NCBI RefSeq assembly: GCF_900107765.1
Contig: NZ_FNQY01000022.1
Span: 1-63,669, forward strand
Reading direction: 5' to 3'
Length of the DNA: 63,669 nt
DNA from: Arachidicoccus rhizosphaerae
GTDB taxonomy: Bacteria > Bacteroidota > Bacteroidia > Chitinophagales > Chitinophagaceae
The notes below the pieces were generated by a model. It was given only the letters and a program-made list of their open reading frames with translations, searched no databases and had not been told where the DNA came from. Below, one piece after another: positions 37,046-46,473 of this stretch. A program made the position numbers and the translations under genes. Position 1 is the first letter of the stretch. Each line of letters begins with the position of its first letter.

Positions 37046-37090
37046 AACTAAATTATTAGTCGCTAATTTAGTTCCTTAGTTGCAAATATA
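37046..37090 (-). promoter_or_regulatory. Promoter and dyad operator for the barrel/GLPGLI operon
   Basis: Read on the minus strand, TATATTTG at 37083-37090 is an exact -7 box. Just downstream lie TTAGTT (37076-37081) and the perfect inverted repeat AACTAAATTA-N8-TAATTTAGTT at 37046-37073. A regulator bound there would block the start region. The leader to the ATG at 36837 would be about 240 bases. Confidence 0.55.
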
Positions 37091-37200
37091 TGTTTATAGT
37101 AGCCAAATAAAATGTTAACTATACTCATAAAGCCTCAAAATCAGTATAAACGGTTATATATCCGGATGAGAAGAATTTTTTATTTTTATGACAATGCGAC

Positions 37201-37273
37201 TGCCATATTAGAAATTAATGTCATAATTTCTCTTTGACAGGTTCAATATCTGCCATTTTTGCATAATATGGCA
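37201..37273 (+). repeat. Inverted repeat in the dnaK upstream region
   Basis: TGCCATATT (37201-37209) is matched by AATATGGCA (37265-37273), and a second TGCCAT lies at 37251-37256, giving a shorter 6-bp dyad with the same right arm. CATTTTTG inside the dyad resembles a -7 box. No CIRCE element is present. It may be a heat-shock operator, but this is a guess. Confidence 0.35.
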
Positions 37274-37336
37274 GGTGGCATGGTGCTTGAAATAAGGATA
37301 CTGAACTTAAAAATAAAAAATAAAAATCATCATAAT

Positions 37337-39250
37337 ATGGGTAAAATAATAGGAATTGACCTTGGAACTACCAACAGTTGCGTTGCCGTTATGGAAGGGA
37401 ACGAGCCTGTTGTGATTGCCAATGAGGAAGGTCGTCGTACGACTCCTTCCGTTGTGGCATTTTTAAAAAACGGAGAAAGAAAAGTAGGAGACCCTGCTAA
37501 ACGTCAGGCTATCACTAATCCGCAGAATACCATCATGAGTGTGAAGCGTTTTATGGGACGTAAGTTTGACGAAGTCTCCAATGAAATTTCTCATTTCAGC
37601 TATCAGGTGGTAAAAGGAGATAACAATACGGTAAGAGTAGATATTGAAGGACGTCAATATACACCGCAGGAAATCTCTGCCATGATTTTGCAGAAAATGA
37701 AAAAAACGGCCGAAGATTATCTGGGTCAGGAAGTCAGTGAAGCGGTAATCACCGTTCCAGCTTACTTTAATGACGCTCAGCGCCAGGCTACTAAAGAAGC
37801 CGGTGAAATCGCCGGTCTGAACGTTCGCCGTATTGTAAACGAACCTACTGCCGCTGCCTTGGCTTATGGCCTGGACAAAGGTGGTAAAGAACATAAAATC
37901 GCCGTATTTGACCTGGGTGGTGGTACATTTGATATCTCTATCCTGGATCTGGGTGACGGTGTATTTGAAGTAAAATCTACGAATGGTGATACGCACCTGG
38001 GTGGAGATGACTTTGATAAAGTAATCATGGACTGGCTGGCCGATGAGTTTAAAAACGATGAAGCTATCGACCTTAGAAAAGATCCTATGGCTTTACAGCG
38101 TTTAAAAGAAGCGGCTGAAAAAGCGAAAGTAGAGTTATCTTCTTCTTCTGAAACTGAAATCAATCTGCCTTATATCACGGCTGTTGACGGTGTGCCTAAA
38201 CACCTGGTTAAAAAACTGACCCGTGCCAAATTTGAACAGTTAAGTGACTCTTTGTTTGAAAGATGCCTGAAACCTTGTCAGGCTGCCTTGAAGGATGCCG
38301 GCTATACGGCTGCTGACGTGGATGAAGTTATCCTGGTTGGTGGTTCTACCCGTATCCCTAAAGTTCAGGAAATAGTTGAAAAATTCTTTGGCAAAAAACC
38401 TAATAAAGGAGTGAATCCGGATGAAGTGGTAGCCGTAGGCGCTGCTATCCAGGGTGCTGTTTTAACCGGTGAGGTTAAAGATGTATTACTACTGGATGTT
38501 ACCCCGCTGACCCTGGGTATTGAAACCATGGGTAGCGTGATGACGCCGATGATTCCTGCCAATACAACGATTCCTTCTAAAAAGACAGAAACATTCTCTA
38601 CAGCCAGCGATAATCAGCCGGGTGTTCAGATTCATATTCTGCAAGGTGAACGCTCCATGGCTAAAGACAATAAGAGCCTGGGGGTATTTAACCTGGATGG
38701 TATTCCACCCGCTCCAAGAGGTGTTCCGCAGATTGAAGTGACTTTTGACATCGACGCCAACGGTATCCTGCATGTAAGTGCCAAAGATAAAGGTACAGGC
38801 AAAGAACAGAAAATCCGTATCGAAGCCGGTAGCGGTCTGAGTAAGGATGAGATCGAAAAAATGAAAAACGAAGCAAAGGCCAACGAAGCGGCCGATAAAG
38901 CTGAACGTGAAAAAGTAGATACCATCAATCAGGCAGACAGTCTGATCTTCCAGACAGAAAAACAATTAAAGGAATTTGGCGACAAGGTTCCAGCTGATAA
39001 AAAAGCGCCGATTGAATCTGCGTTGAACGGTCTGAAAGAAGCACATAAAACCCAGGACATTGCAGCTATCAAGAGTGCAATGGAAACTTTAAATACTGCC
39101 TGGACAGCAGCCAGTGAAGACATCTACAAATCTCAGCAGGAAGCTGGTGCAGCTGCCGGTGCTGAAGGTGCTCAGGCTGATGGCGGACAGGGTCAGCAAC
39201 AAGGCGGCGGTGATGATGTAACCGACGCTGAATTTGAAGAGGTAAAATAA
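37337..39250 (+). CDS. dnaK: Molecular chaperone DnaK (Hsp70)
   Basis: A complete 637-residue Hsp70 from the ATG at 37337 ([20 protein letters not shown]). The frame stays open 26 codons upstream but that part is not homologous. The signatures [15 protein letters not shown] and [14 protein letters not shown] are present, and the tail is Gly/Gln-rich with the final DAEFEEVK. It folds and protects proteins with DnaJ and GrpE, neither of which is next to it. The region upstream has inverted repeats but no CIRCE. Confidence 0.97.
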   Translation: MGKIIGIDLGTTNSCVAVMEGNEPVVIANEEGRRTTPSVVAFLKNGERKVGDPAKRQAITNPQNTIMSVKRFMGRKFDEVSNEISHFSYQVVKGDNNTVRVDIEGRQYTPQEISAMILQKMKKTAEDYLGQEVSEAVITVPAYFNDAQRQATKEAGEIAGLNVRRIVNEPTAAALAYGLDKGGKEHKIAVFDLGGGTFDISILDLGDGVFEVKSTNGDTHLGGDDFDKVIMDWLADEFKNDEAIDLRKDPMALQRLKEAAEKAKVELSSSSETEINLPYITAVDGVPKHLVKKLTRAKFEQLSDSLFERCLKPCQAALKDAGYTAADVDEVILVGGSTRIPKVQEIVEKFFGKKPNKGVNPDEVVAVGAAIQGAVLTGEVKDVLLLDVTPLTLGIETMGSVMTPMIPANTTIPSKKTETFSTASDNQPGVQIHILQGERSMAKDNKSLGVFNLDGIPPAPRGVPQIEVTFDIDANGILHVSAKDKGTGKEQKIRIEAGSGLSKDEIEKMKNEAKANEAADKAEREKVDTINQADSLIFQTEKQLKEFGDKVPADKKAPIESALNGLKEAHKTQDIAAIKSAMETLNTAWTAASEDIYKSQQEAGAAAGAEGAQADGGQGQQQGGGDDVTDAEFEEVK

Positions 39251-39315
39251 GAGCAGCCTGGTCAACAGGCGGTTCGGCAAATACATTTATCCTGGCTCAG
39301 GATAGAAAAATAATA

Positions 39316-39352
39316 AAAACGCAGTCTGAAGAAAATTCGGGCTGCGTTTTTT
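39316..39352 (+). terminator. Terminator after dnaK
   Basis: AAAACGCAG pairs with CTGCGTTTT over a 17-base loop and is followed by T. Confidence 0.85.
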
Positions 39353-39372
39353 GCTTTAAGAGACATGTAATT

Positions 39373-39720
39373 TTATTTTTTCCATTTGATTTCTAAAAGT
39401 GGATTGCCGGGCTTTATCTCCACTTCCTTTACCGGACCTTCATTAAAATCCGCGTAGGATTTTTGCTGTGTATAATAATCAGTCTGACCTCCATAATTAT
39501 CATAAGCGCTGCCAACATATAAATTATGAGATGATACGGCAGACCTGCCGACCGGTAGCAATAAAATGTATTTTCCGGGTCTTAAATGTGGGAAGGAAGT
39601 ACTTTCCGGTTGGACTTTGTTTACTCCAAATTAGACAACTCCCTTGAAAACAAAACGACCTGCATTCAGGAATTTACTATTTTGGTAAATAGGACGCTTT
39701 AACCCAAAATACCGCAGCAT
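39373..39720 (-). pseudogene. Possible gene remnant with an in-frame stop
   Basis: On the minus strand the frame from an ATG at 39720 (MLRYFGLKRPIYQ...) is broken by TAA at 39631-39633 and stays open to 39373. The second part (FGVNKVQPESTSFPHLRPGK... ending PGNPLLEIKWKK) has protein-like composition with charged and aromatic residues, and reads like the C-terminal end of a longer protein. I do not recognise a family. It could be a decayed small gene or a chance frame. It lies between the dnaK and kdsA terminators. Confidence 0.3.
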
Positions 39721-39784
39721 ACCTGCCGTCTCTAACTAAGCTGATGACCTACGTTATCATAGCGTCCTTGTTTTTGTCATCAAA

Positions 39785-39828
39785 AACAAAATGCAGCTTC
39801 GGGATTAACTTTCCTCCGGAGGCTGCAT
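39785..39828 (-). terminator. Terminator after kdsA
   Basis: Read on the minus strand, GATGCAGCCTCC... pairs with GAAGCTGCAT around a partly paired loop and is followed by TTTTGTTTTTG. It lies 53 bases beyond the kdsA stop codon. Confidence 0.7.
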
Positions 39829-39881
39829 CTACTTATTCAACCAGTGTCGATTTTGAATTTTATGGAAAGCGGTTCGTATAC

Positions 39882-40709
39882 TTACATAACGGCCTTTCTT
39901 ATTCTTACCAGTTTTTCCAGTAAGGGTTCCAGTAAATCGAGCTGCAGCATATTAGCACCGTCGCTTTTAGCTACTGCCGGATTAGGATGCGTTTCAATAA
40001 ACAGACCATCCGCACCTGCGGCGATCGCCGCCTTAGCTATCGTTTCAATCATCTGTGGATTTCCTCCGGTGACGCCGGTGGTCTGATTAGGTTGTTGCAG
40101 GCTATGGGTACAATCCATCACCACAGGCGCTCCGGATGCCTGCATTTCCGGGATATTCCGGTAATCCACCACCAGGTCCTGATAGCCAAAGGTGGTTCCT
40201 CTTTCCGTTAATAAAACCTGATCATTACCGGCTCCCTTTATTTTCTCCACGGCAAATTTCATGGAGGCGCCGCTTAAAAACTGCCCCTTCTTAACGTTCA
40301 CCACTTTGCCGGTCTCGGCAGCCGCGATTAAAAGATCTGTCTGACGGCAAAGAAAGGCCGGGATCTGCAACATATCCACATAGGATGCTGCCATGGCCGC
40401 CTCCTGAGCGGTGTGAATATCAGAGACGGTAGGCAAATTATATTTTTCTGAGATGCCCTTCAATAACTGAAGTGCCTCCTGATCGCCAATACCCGTAAAA
40501 GAACTGGCACTGGTACGGTTGGCTTTTCTGTAGCTCGATTTAAAAATATAAGGAATCTCCAGTCTTTTACAGACCTCAGAGACTTTTGTTGCGACCTCAT
40601 CGAGTAAATCCTTGCCTTCTACTACGCATGGACCAGCAATTAAGAAGAAATTATCCGGATTGTAAGACTGGCCCTGGACCAGTTTTTCCATAAATGATGC
40701 ATTTGCCAT
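39882..40709 (-). CDS. kdsA: 3-deoxy-8-phosphooctulonate synthase
   Basis: The 275-residue protein is KdsA: FFLIAGPCVVEGKDLLDEVA, YIFKSSYRKANRTSASSFTG, TVSDIHTAQEAAMAA, LLTERGTTFGYQDLVVDYRN and the late GLFIETHPNPAVAKSDGANM. It condenses phosphoenolpyruvate with arabinose 5-phosphate to Kdo-8-phosphate, needed for lipopolysaccharide inner core. It is divergent from the SDR threonine dehydrogenase-like gene, with 89 bases between starts. Confidence 0.95.
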   Translation of the reverse strand: MANASFMEKLVQGQSYNPDNFFLIAGPCVVEGKDLLDEVATKVSEVCKRLEIPYIFKSSYRKANRTSASSFTGIGDQEALQLLKGISEKYNLPTVSDIHTAQEAAMAASYVDMLQIPAFLCRQTDLLIAAAETGKVVNVKKGQFLSGASMKFAVEKIKGAGNDQVLLTERGTTFGYQDLVVDYRNIPEMQASGAPVVMDCTHSLQQPNQTTGVTGGNPQMIETIAKAAIAAGADGLFIETHPNPAVAKSDGANMLQLDLLEPLLEKLVRIRKAVM

Positions 40710-40798
40710 ATCAAACGTTTGTTTTATTTTGTTCTGATATGCGAACTTACGTCAAAGTTTTGTTTTCTTTGTGGTTCGAAAATAAATTACCTTTTATT

Positions 40799-41749
40799 AT
40801 GGATATAGATACCGAAAAGATACTGGTTATCGGAGCCGGTGGACAGATTGGTGGCGAACTTACCCTGGCATTGAGAAAGAAATATGGCAATGAACAGGTA
40901 CTGGCATCTGATTTAAGAGAACAAAGCCCTTTGATTGAAGGGACAGGTCCATTTACCACACTGGACGCTTTAAATAAAGAAGCCATGCAAGAAATTGTAA
41001 AAGAGCATGGAATCACCCAAATATATCACCTGGCCGCTGTACTGTCTGCTGTGGGGGAAAAACAGCCTTTAATGGCCTGGAATATTAATATGACCGCTCT
41101 TTTAAACGTGCTGGAAATTGCCAGGGAAGAAAAACTAAAAAGAGTCTACTGGCCCAGCAGTATTGCCGTTTTCGGTCCCAGTTCACCTAAAAAAGACTGC
41201 CCCCAGACAACTATTGTAGAACCCTCTACTGTTTATGGTATCAGTAAATACGCGGGAGAATCCTGGTGTAATTATTATTTTGAGAAATATGGAGTCGATG
41301 TACGCAGTCTTCGCTATCCGGGTATTATCAGCTATAAAACGCCTCCCGGTGGCGGCACAACGGATTATGCCATTGATATCTTTCACAGTGCACTAAAGGC
41401 TGGCAGTTACAACTGTTTTTTAAAAGAGGACACTTACCTGCCTATGATGTATATGGAAGATGCCATCCGGGCGACCTTGGAACTAATGGATGCTCCTTTG
41501 GAAAACATAAAAACACACCGCTCTTATAATCTGAGTGCGATAAGTTTTTCTCCGGAAGAGATTGCAGCAGAAATCAAAAAACACATCCCGGACTTTACCA
41601 TTCAGTATCAGCCGGATTTCAGGCAGGCGATTGCCGATACCTGGCCTGCTTCTATTGATGACAGCGAGGCAAGACAGGACTGGAACTGGCAACCGGAATT
41701 CGATCTGGCCAAAATGACGGCTGATATGTTGACAAACCTGAAGGGCTAA
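40799..41749 (+). CDS. L-threonine 3-dehydrogenase, SDR type (NAD-dependent epimerase-like)
   Basis: From the ATG at 40799 the 316-residue protein starts MDIDTEKILVIGAGGQIGGE, with the Rossmann loop GAGGQIG. The Y-x3-K site is YGISKYAGE, and YPGIISYKTPPGGGTTDYAIDI is the stretch typical of short-chain threonine dehydrogenases of Bacteroidota (related to UDP-galactose epimerase). These oxidise L-threonine to 2-amino-3-ketobutyrate. The longer frame to 40694 would overlap kdsA and is rejected. A glycine C-acetyltransferase partner is not in the window. Confidence 0.82.
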   Translation: MDIDTEKILVIGAGGQIGGELTLALRKKYGNEQVLASDLREQSPLIEGTGPFTTLDALNKEAMQEIVKEHGITQIYHLAAVLSAVGEKQPLMAWNINMTALLNVLEIAREEKLKRVYWPSSIAVFGPSSPKKDCPQTTIVEPSTVYGISKYAGESWCNYYFEKYGVDVRSLRYPGIISYKTPPGGGTTDYAIDIFHSALKAGSYNCFLKEDTYLPMMYMEDAIRATLELMDAPLENIKTHRSYNLSAISFSPEEIAAEIKKHIPDFTIQYQPDFRQAIADTWPASIDDSEARQDWNWQPEFDLAKMTADMLTNLKG

Positions 41750-41790
41750 ACAGCATAGTCCTTTTACAATTCCTGCAGGCATGGTAAAAA

Positions 41791-41840
41791 CAATAAACCC
41801 CGGTCACCTCTTAAAAAAGAAGGTTAACCGGGGTTTATTG
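41791..41840. terminator. Bidirectional terminator between the SDR gene and purH
   Basis: CAATAAACCCCGGT (41791-41804) pairs perfectly with ACCGGGGTTTATTG (41827-41840). Both flanks are T/A-rich, so it can serve the two convergent genes. Confidence 0.8.
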
Positions 41841-41892
41841 TTTAAGACCACCTGGGACGGCAATCAGCAGATTGATGGCTGATGCTGTCAGG

Positions 41893-43404
41893 CTAGTGTT
41901 TAAAATGACGCTGACCGGTAATCACCATAGCCAGGTTATTTTCTTTGCAATAGGCGATGCTGTCTTTATCACGGATGGAACCACCCGGCTGAATAAAGGC
42001 TTCAATACCCTGCGCATGAGCCAGTTTAACGCAGTCGTCAAAAGGGAAAAACGCATCGGAAGCCAGTACGGCACCATGCAGGTCAAAGTTAAATTGCTTG
42101 GCTTTCTCAATGCTATGACGCAGTGCATCTACCCTGCTGGTCTGGCCACAGCCTTTACCCACTAATTGTTTATTTTTAATCAGGGCAATGGCATTACTTT
42201 TCAGGTGTTTACAAACCAGGTTGGCAAATTCAAGATTTTCTTTTTCTTCCTGTGTGCAGGCTCTTGCACCTGCTTCTTCCCATTTTTCATAGTTACCCTT
42301 ATCAATATCCTGTACAAGGGTGCCGTTTAATATGGATTTAAAAGATGTTTTCGCCAGCGGTGCGTCTGCTTTGATTTCCAGAATAATCCTGTTCTTTTTG
42401 GCTTTTAAGACCTCCAGCGCATCCTGGTCATAGGCAGGTGCAATCAGCACTTCAAAGAAGATTTCACTGATGGCATCAGCTGTTGCCTTGTCTACTGTTT
42501 TATTGGTAATAATTACGCCACCAAAAGCACTTTCAGGATCTCCTGCCAAGGCAGCATCCCAGGCTTCCTTCAGGGTTGGACGGATGGCAATGCCACAGAC
42601 GTTGGTATGCTTGAAGATGGCAAATACAGCCTGTTTTTCTTCTTTAAATTCCAGTGCCAGCTGAACCGCTCCGTCTACATCCACCAGGTTATTATAGGAA
42701 AGGGCTTTGCCGTTTAACTGAACGAACACTTCATTCAGGTCCCCATAGAAACTGCCTTGCTGATGCGGGTTTTCGCCATAACGCATCACCTGTTTGTTTT
42801 TCAGTGGCTGCAGCACCGTTCCGTTAAAATAGTTATTAATAGCAATATCATAGTTCATGGCCACCTCAAAAGCTTTAGCTGCGTAAGCCCTGCGTTGCTC
42901 CAGAGTAGTAGCACCGTTTTGCGTTTTTAATAACTCCACCAGACCGGCATAATCATCCTTATCAGAAATGACGACCAGATCTTTATGATTTTTACCGGCA
43001 GCACGAATCATGGATGGACCGCCGATATCTATTTTTTCAATGATTAATTTCTCTTCGCTGGTTTGCTTTAAAGTTTCTTCAAAAGGATACAGATCTACGA
43101 TAACCAGATCAATTTCCGGAATCTTGTATTCTTTCATTTCCTGAAGATCCTGTTCATTATCCCTTCTACCCAATATACCTCCAAATACACAGGGATGCAA
43201 AGTTTTAACCCGGCCACCCAAAATGGAGGGAAAAGTCGTCAGATTTTCCACCGGCACACAGGGAATGCCTTGCTCTTCAATAAACTTCTGTGTTCCTCCT
43301 GTGGAATAAATAGTTACGTTTTGTTCATGAAGCTCTTTTACAAGCGGAGCCAGTCCGTCTTTGTAGAAAACGGAAATCAGTGCAGACTGAATTTTTTTTT
43401 GCAT
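41893..43404 (-). CDS. purH: Bifunctional AICAR transformylase / IMP cyclohydrolase
   Basis: The 503-residue protein from the ATG at 43404 (MQKKIQSALISVFYKDGLAP) has the N-terminal cyclohydrolase domain (YSTGGTQKFIEEQGIPCVP, GRVKTLHPCVFGGIL) and the C-terminal transformylase domain with KHTNVCGIA and the KGCGQTSRVDALR segment. It performs the last two steps of IMP synthesis. A longer frame to 43449 adds 15 residues that are not part of the family. It lies downstream of rpsG on the same strand, separated by a perfect hairpin. Confidence 0.94.
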   Translation of the reverse strand: MQKKIQSALISVFYKDGLAPLVKELHEQNVTIYSTGGTQKFIEEQGIPCVPVENLTTFPSILGGRVKTLHPCVFGGILGRRDNEQDLQEMKEYKIPEIDLVIVDLYPFEETLKQTSEEKLIIEKIDIGGPSMIRAAGKNHKDLVVISDKDDYAGLVELLKTQNGATTLEQRRAYAAKAFEVAMNYDIAINNYFNGTVLQPLKNKQVMRYGENPHQQGSFYGDLNEVFVQLNGKALSYNNLVDVDGAVQLALEFKEEKQAVFAIFKHTNVCGIAIRPTLKEAWDAALAGDPESAFGGVIITNKTVDKATADAISEIFFEVLIAPAYDQDALEVLKAKKNRIILEIKADAPLAKTSFKSILNGTLVQDIDKGNYEKWEEAGARACTQEEKENLEFANLVCKHLKSNAIALIKNKQLVGKGCGQTSRVDALRHSIEKAKQFNFDLHGAVLASDAFFPFDDCVKLAHAQGIEAFIQPGGSIRDKDSIAYCKENNLAMVITGQRHFKH

Positions 43405-43588
43405 ATGATTTGATTTGCGGCAGTTTTTTAATTGGGATTTGACTGCCATGAGAACGATTAGGGCACAAATTTACACTCTATCAGGTGGATTCCAAGGGCC
43501 AATTTTCCACAGCAATAAAAGCATCGGTGCAAAACTAACGATTTTTGTATGCCGGGGCCGCCTTTGAAGATTCACTGACCGGAAAATA
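43405..43588. other. Intergenic region upstream of purH
   Basis: This part of the 312-base gap between purH and rpsG should carry the purH promoter. No clear box and no gene are seen. No PurR-type or riboswitch structure is obvious. Confidence 0.4.
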
Positions 43589-43615
43589 ATAAGACCCTCC
43601 ATGGGAGGGTCTTAT
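43589..43615. terminator. Perfect hairpin after rpsG
   Basis: ATAAGACCCTCC (43589-43600) pairs perfectly with GGAGGGTCTTAT (43604-43615) on a 3-base loop. It lies about 100 bases beyond the rpsG stop and separates it from purH. The T-tract on the minus strand is weak (TATTATTTTCC). Confidence 0.75.
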
Positions 43616-43716
43616 CTATTCTTTTAACTCTAAAACTTAGTATCACTATGAATGTAAAGCTTTATCTGTTTACTTTCAGTTATCATATCTAATTAACAGT
43701 TTATACTGTCCGTTCA

Positions 43717-44184
43717 TTAGATTCTGAAGTGAGAGAATGCTTTGTTCGCATCAGCCATACGGTGTGTATCTTCTTTCTTTTTGAAAGCAGCTCCTTCACC
43801 TTTGCTGGCGGAGATGATTTCGTTAGCCAGTTTATCTGCCATGGTTTTACCATTTCTTTCGCGGCTATAACGAATCAACCATTTGATGCTCAGAGAGATT
43901 TTACGGTCAGGACGAACCTCAATAGGAATCTGGAAAGTAGAACCTCCGATTCTGCGGCTACGTACTTCAACTGAAGGCGTAACGTTAGCCAAAGCTTTTT
44001 TCCAAATTTCATAACCATCTTCGTTGGTTGATTTGGAAACTTTGTCTACAGCATCGTAAAATATTTTGATAGCCGTACTCTTTTTACCGTCCCACATTAA
44101 ATTGTTTACAAAACGGGTAACCATTTTGTCGTTAAAACGGGCGTCTGGCGCTAATGGGAGCTTTTTGGCTTGTGCTTTTCTCAT
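43717..44184 (-). CDS. rpsG: 30S ribosomal protein S7
   Basis: The 155-residue protein has the S7 core [39 protein letters not shown], the 16S-binding stretch [20 protein letters not shown] and the C-terminal [13 protein letters not shown]. It binds the 3' major domain of 16S rRNA and starts head assembly. rpsL is 28 bases upstream in the same direction; fusA, which commonly follows in this operon, is absent. Confidence 0.97.
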   Translation of the reverse strand: MRKAQAKKLPLAPDARFNDKMVTRFVNNLMWDGKKSTAIKIFYDAVDKVSKSTNEDGYEIWKKALANVTPSVEVRSRRIGGSTFQIPIEVRPDRKISLSIKWLIRYSRERNGKTMADKLANEIISASKGEGAAFKKKEDTHRMADANKAFSHFRI

Positions 44185-44212
44185 TATTTATCTAAAATCT
44201 GCTGTTATTCAA

Positions 44213-44593
44213 TTATTTTTTAACCTTTTCCTTTTTCGCACCGTATTTAGAACGGCTCTGTTTACGGCCTTTTACACCGGCAGTATCCAGGCTACCACGT
44301 ACGATATGATAACGTACACCAGGTAAGTCTTTTACCCTTCCACCACGAATCAGAACGATGGAGTGCTCCTGCAGATTATGACCTTCACCCGGAATATAGG
44401 CGATTACCTCAATTTTATTGGTCAAACGAACTTTAGCTACTTTACGCAGTGCAGAGTTCGGTTTTTTAGGTGTAGTAGTATATACACGGGTACAAACACC
44501 ACGACGTTGAGGACAGGCGTCCAATGCTCTGGATTTACTCTTGGCTTTGATCGTCTCGCGGCCTTTTCTTACTAATTGTTGTATTGTAGGCAT
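44213..44593 (-). CDS. rpsL: 30S ribosomal protein S12
   Basis: The 126-residue protein is S12: [47 protein letters not shown], and [20 protein letters not shown], the loop at the decoding site where streptomycin resistance changes fall (the lysine of TPKKPNS is the standard wild-type one). It has a consensus promoter 30-60 bases upstream and forms a two-gene unit with rpsG. Confidence 0.97.
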   Translation of the reverse strand: MPTIQQLVRKGRETIKAKSKSRALDACPQRRGVCTRVYTTTPKKPNSALRKVAKVRLTNKIEVIAYIPGEGHNLQEHSIVLIRGGRVKDLPGVRYHIVRGSLDTAGVKGRKQSRSKYGAKKEKVKK

Positions 44594-44625
44594 TCTAAAT
44601 ACTTAATATTTTTTTTTACGGATTG

Positions 44626-44658
44626 CAAAGGTAGGTATATTATTTAAACAATTCAAAA
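44626..44658 (-). promoter_or_regulatory. rpsL promoter
   Basis: On the minus strand TTTTG (44654-44658), a 20-base spacer and TACCTTTG (44626-44633) form an almost ideal Bacteroidota housekeeping promoter. The leader to the ATG at 44593 is about 28 bases. Confidence 0.82.
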
Positions 44659-44893
44659 TTTTATCGAAATAAAATTCTGTTGTAAATATCCACACCTGTG
44701 TATATCTGTATTTTTATGTCTGGGTGCAAAAGTACATAAAAGCGACCTTATAATATGTATTAGGAGTAAAAATTCGGTAAAATAAAGCAACCAGTTGTAT
44801 CAAAATACTAATAATCAAATATTTACATATTTATTCCGACCTACTCCAATGCGCCTTTAAGGAATAGGAATATTAGATGGTGGCACTTTACCA

Positions 44894-45451
44894 TTACAGG
44901 CAACGGACCGCTTGAATTTTTCTGTTCAGGTCAAAATTTAAATGACGGGGATCGCTGAAAATAAAGCCTGCCGAGTCTGCGGTGACTGGACCATAACCTT
45001 CTACCAGATAATCCTGGATTCTTTTAAAAGCCACCTGCCTTTTGCTTTGCATACCTTCACTACTAAACTGATAATCAGCAAGTAGCAAATCACCTACCCT
45101 GCTTCCTTCCAGGCTACCGATATTTCTGTCTTTTTCATGAAGCTGGTAAAGCATTGAACCGGTAAACCTCGTGGTATCCTGCCACTTGATCGTTATTATG
45201 ACCGTGTCATTATTGACCATAAAATTATAACAATCTTTCTGGCCCGGTTCAGGCGTATGCGTGCCGGACAGCGAACCATTATGATTGTCCGCGGTCTCCT
45301 TAGCTGTTCTGGCAGTATTATTTCCTTCGTTACCACCAGAGCAGGCGGAAAGCCCCCCTGCCACTACAGCTATAAAAAATAAAAGCCGAAAGCTTAAGCC
45401 GGCTATTTGTAAATTGCCGGTTTTAAACGCGCTGGTACTTAACTTAACCAT
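44894..45451 (-). CDS. Hypothetical lipoprotein
   Basis: A 185-residue protein with a lipoprotein signal: hydrophobic LSFRLLFFIAVVAGGLSAC, Cys near residue 37, then a Gly/Asn/Thr-rich linker. The remaining 120 residues (DCYNFMVNNDTVIITIKWQD..., VGDLLLADYQFSSEGMQSKR) look like a small beta-rich domain with two cysteines. I do not recognise the family with certainty. It stands alone, divergent from miaE. Confidence 0.72.
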   Translation of the reverse strand: MVKLSTSAFKTGNLQIAGLSFRLLFFIAVVAGGLSACSGGNEGNNTARTAKETADNHNGSLSGTHTPEPGQKDCYNFMVNNDTVIITIKWQDTTRFTGSMLYQLHEKDRNIGSLEGSRVGDLLLADYQFSSEGMQSKRQVAFKRIQDYLVEGYGPVTADSAGFIFSDPRHLNFDLNRKIQAVRCL

Positions 45452-45773
45452 GGGTAATGCAATTTAAGGATCTTATAGATAATTCGGCCACATCTGCTAA
45501 TACTACAAATTAAGACAACATTTGATTAAAAGCTACCGATACGGGATTAATATAAGGCCAAATTTTCGGTTAATGAATAAATCATAGGTTTAGAGGGAAT
45601 AGATGCCATACCCTACTCGGTTACCAGACTATATAAACCCGGTCTAAAAGTGGCAGTTAGTATCCGGTAAAATTATTTACTTTGCGGTATAGAATAATCA
45701 ATAGGGCCATCCAATTGTGCGCTTAATCGGAGCTAGGCGGGCCGCAGCAGCACTCATATAATTTATTTTTAAC
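45452..45773. other. Divergent intergenic region
   Basis: This 322-base gap lies between the lipoprotein (minus) and miaE (plus). No gene or clear TAnnTTTG box is seen; TTTACTTTGCGG near 45675 is a one-base-short relative of the box about 100 bases before miaE. Confidence 0.4.
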
Positions 45774-46355
45774 ATGTTAGGACTTAAATTGACGACGGAC
45801 CCAAGATGGGCCAATATTGCGGAAGACAATCTCTGTGAAATTCTTTCAGACCACGCCTGGTGCGAACAAAAAGCAGCCACCAATGCGATTTCCTTAATTG
45901 CCAATAACTCAGAATATCCGGACCTGGTCAAGGCCCTGACTGAAGTAGCCCTGGAGGAAATGCAGCATTTTCAGATGGTTACCGAGCTGATATGGAAAAG
46001 GGGATATACCCTGGGTAGGGAAAGAAAAGATGATTATGTCGGACAGCTCATGAAATTCTGCAAAAAAGATGGCAGCCGCAACAGTGCTTTTATAGAAAGG
46101 CTGTTATTTTCTGCCATGATTGAAGCCAGGAGCTGCGAAAGATTCAAACTGCTCTCTACCAATATTAAGGATCCTGCACTGGCTAAATTTTATTATGACC
46201 TGATGGTATCTGAAGCCGGCCATTATACCCTATTTTTAAATTTTGCCCGTAAATATGCAAAAGACGTGGATGTCGATAAAAGATGGCAGGAGTGGCTGGA
46301 ATTTGAATCCGTACTGATTCAGTCCTATGGCACCAAGGAGCAAATTCATGGATAA
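45774..46355 (+). CDS. miaE: tRNA-(ms[2]io[6]A)-hydroxylase family protein
   Basis: The 193-residue all-helical protein is MiaE-like with a diiron site: SDHAWCEQKAATNA, LEEMQHFQMVTEL, MIEARSCERFKLL and VSEAGHYTLFLNF provide the Glu and His ligands in ferritin-like spacing. MiaE hydroxylates the isopentenyl side chain of ms2i6A37 in tRNAs using O2, which fits an aerobic life. It is convergent with the phospholipase gene, sharing the hairpin at 46419-46460. Confidence 0.9.
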   Translation: MLGLKLTTDPRWANIAEDNLCEILSDHAWCEQKAATNAISLIANNSEYPDLVKALTEVALEEMQHFQMVTELIWKRGYTLGRERKDDYVGQLMKFCKKDGSRNSAFIERLLFSAMIEARSCERFKLLSTNIKDPALAKFYYDLMVSEAGHYTLFLNFARKYAKDVDVDKRWQEWLEFESVLIQSYGTKEQIHG

Positions 46356-46418
46356 GGCGAAAACAAATACAATCCATTCATTTGACTACCATTTGCTTAT
46401 AAAGAACAACTCAATAAA

Positions 46419-46460
46419 AAAAGCAGGGTACAAATATCCTATTCAATGGACCCTGCTTTT
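46419..46460. terminator. Bidirectional terminator between miaE and the phospholipase gene
   Basis: AAAGCAGGGT pairs with ACCCTGCTTT over about 20 bases, with A and T runs on the outer flanks. Confidence 0.85.
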
Positions 46461-46473
46461 AAATATTGTATAG

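Noticed and set aside
37259-37336. 26-codon N-terminal extension of DnaK
   Set aside because: DnaK universally starts at [14 protein letters not shown]; the extension is upstream regulatory sequence.
40694-40798. Upstream extension of the SDR threonine dehydrogenase frame
   Set aside because: It overlaps the start of divergent kdsA and encodes nothing conserved; the family start is at 40799.
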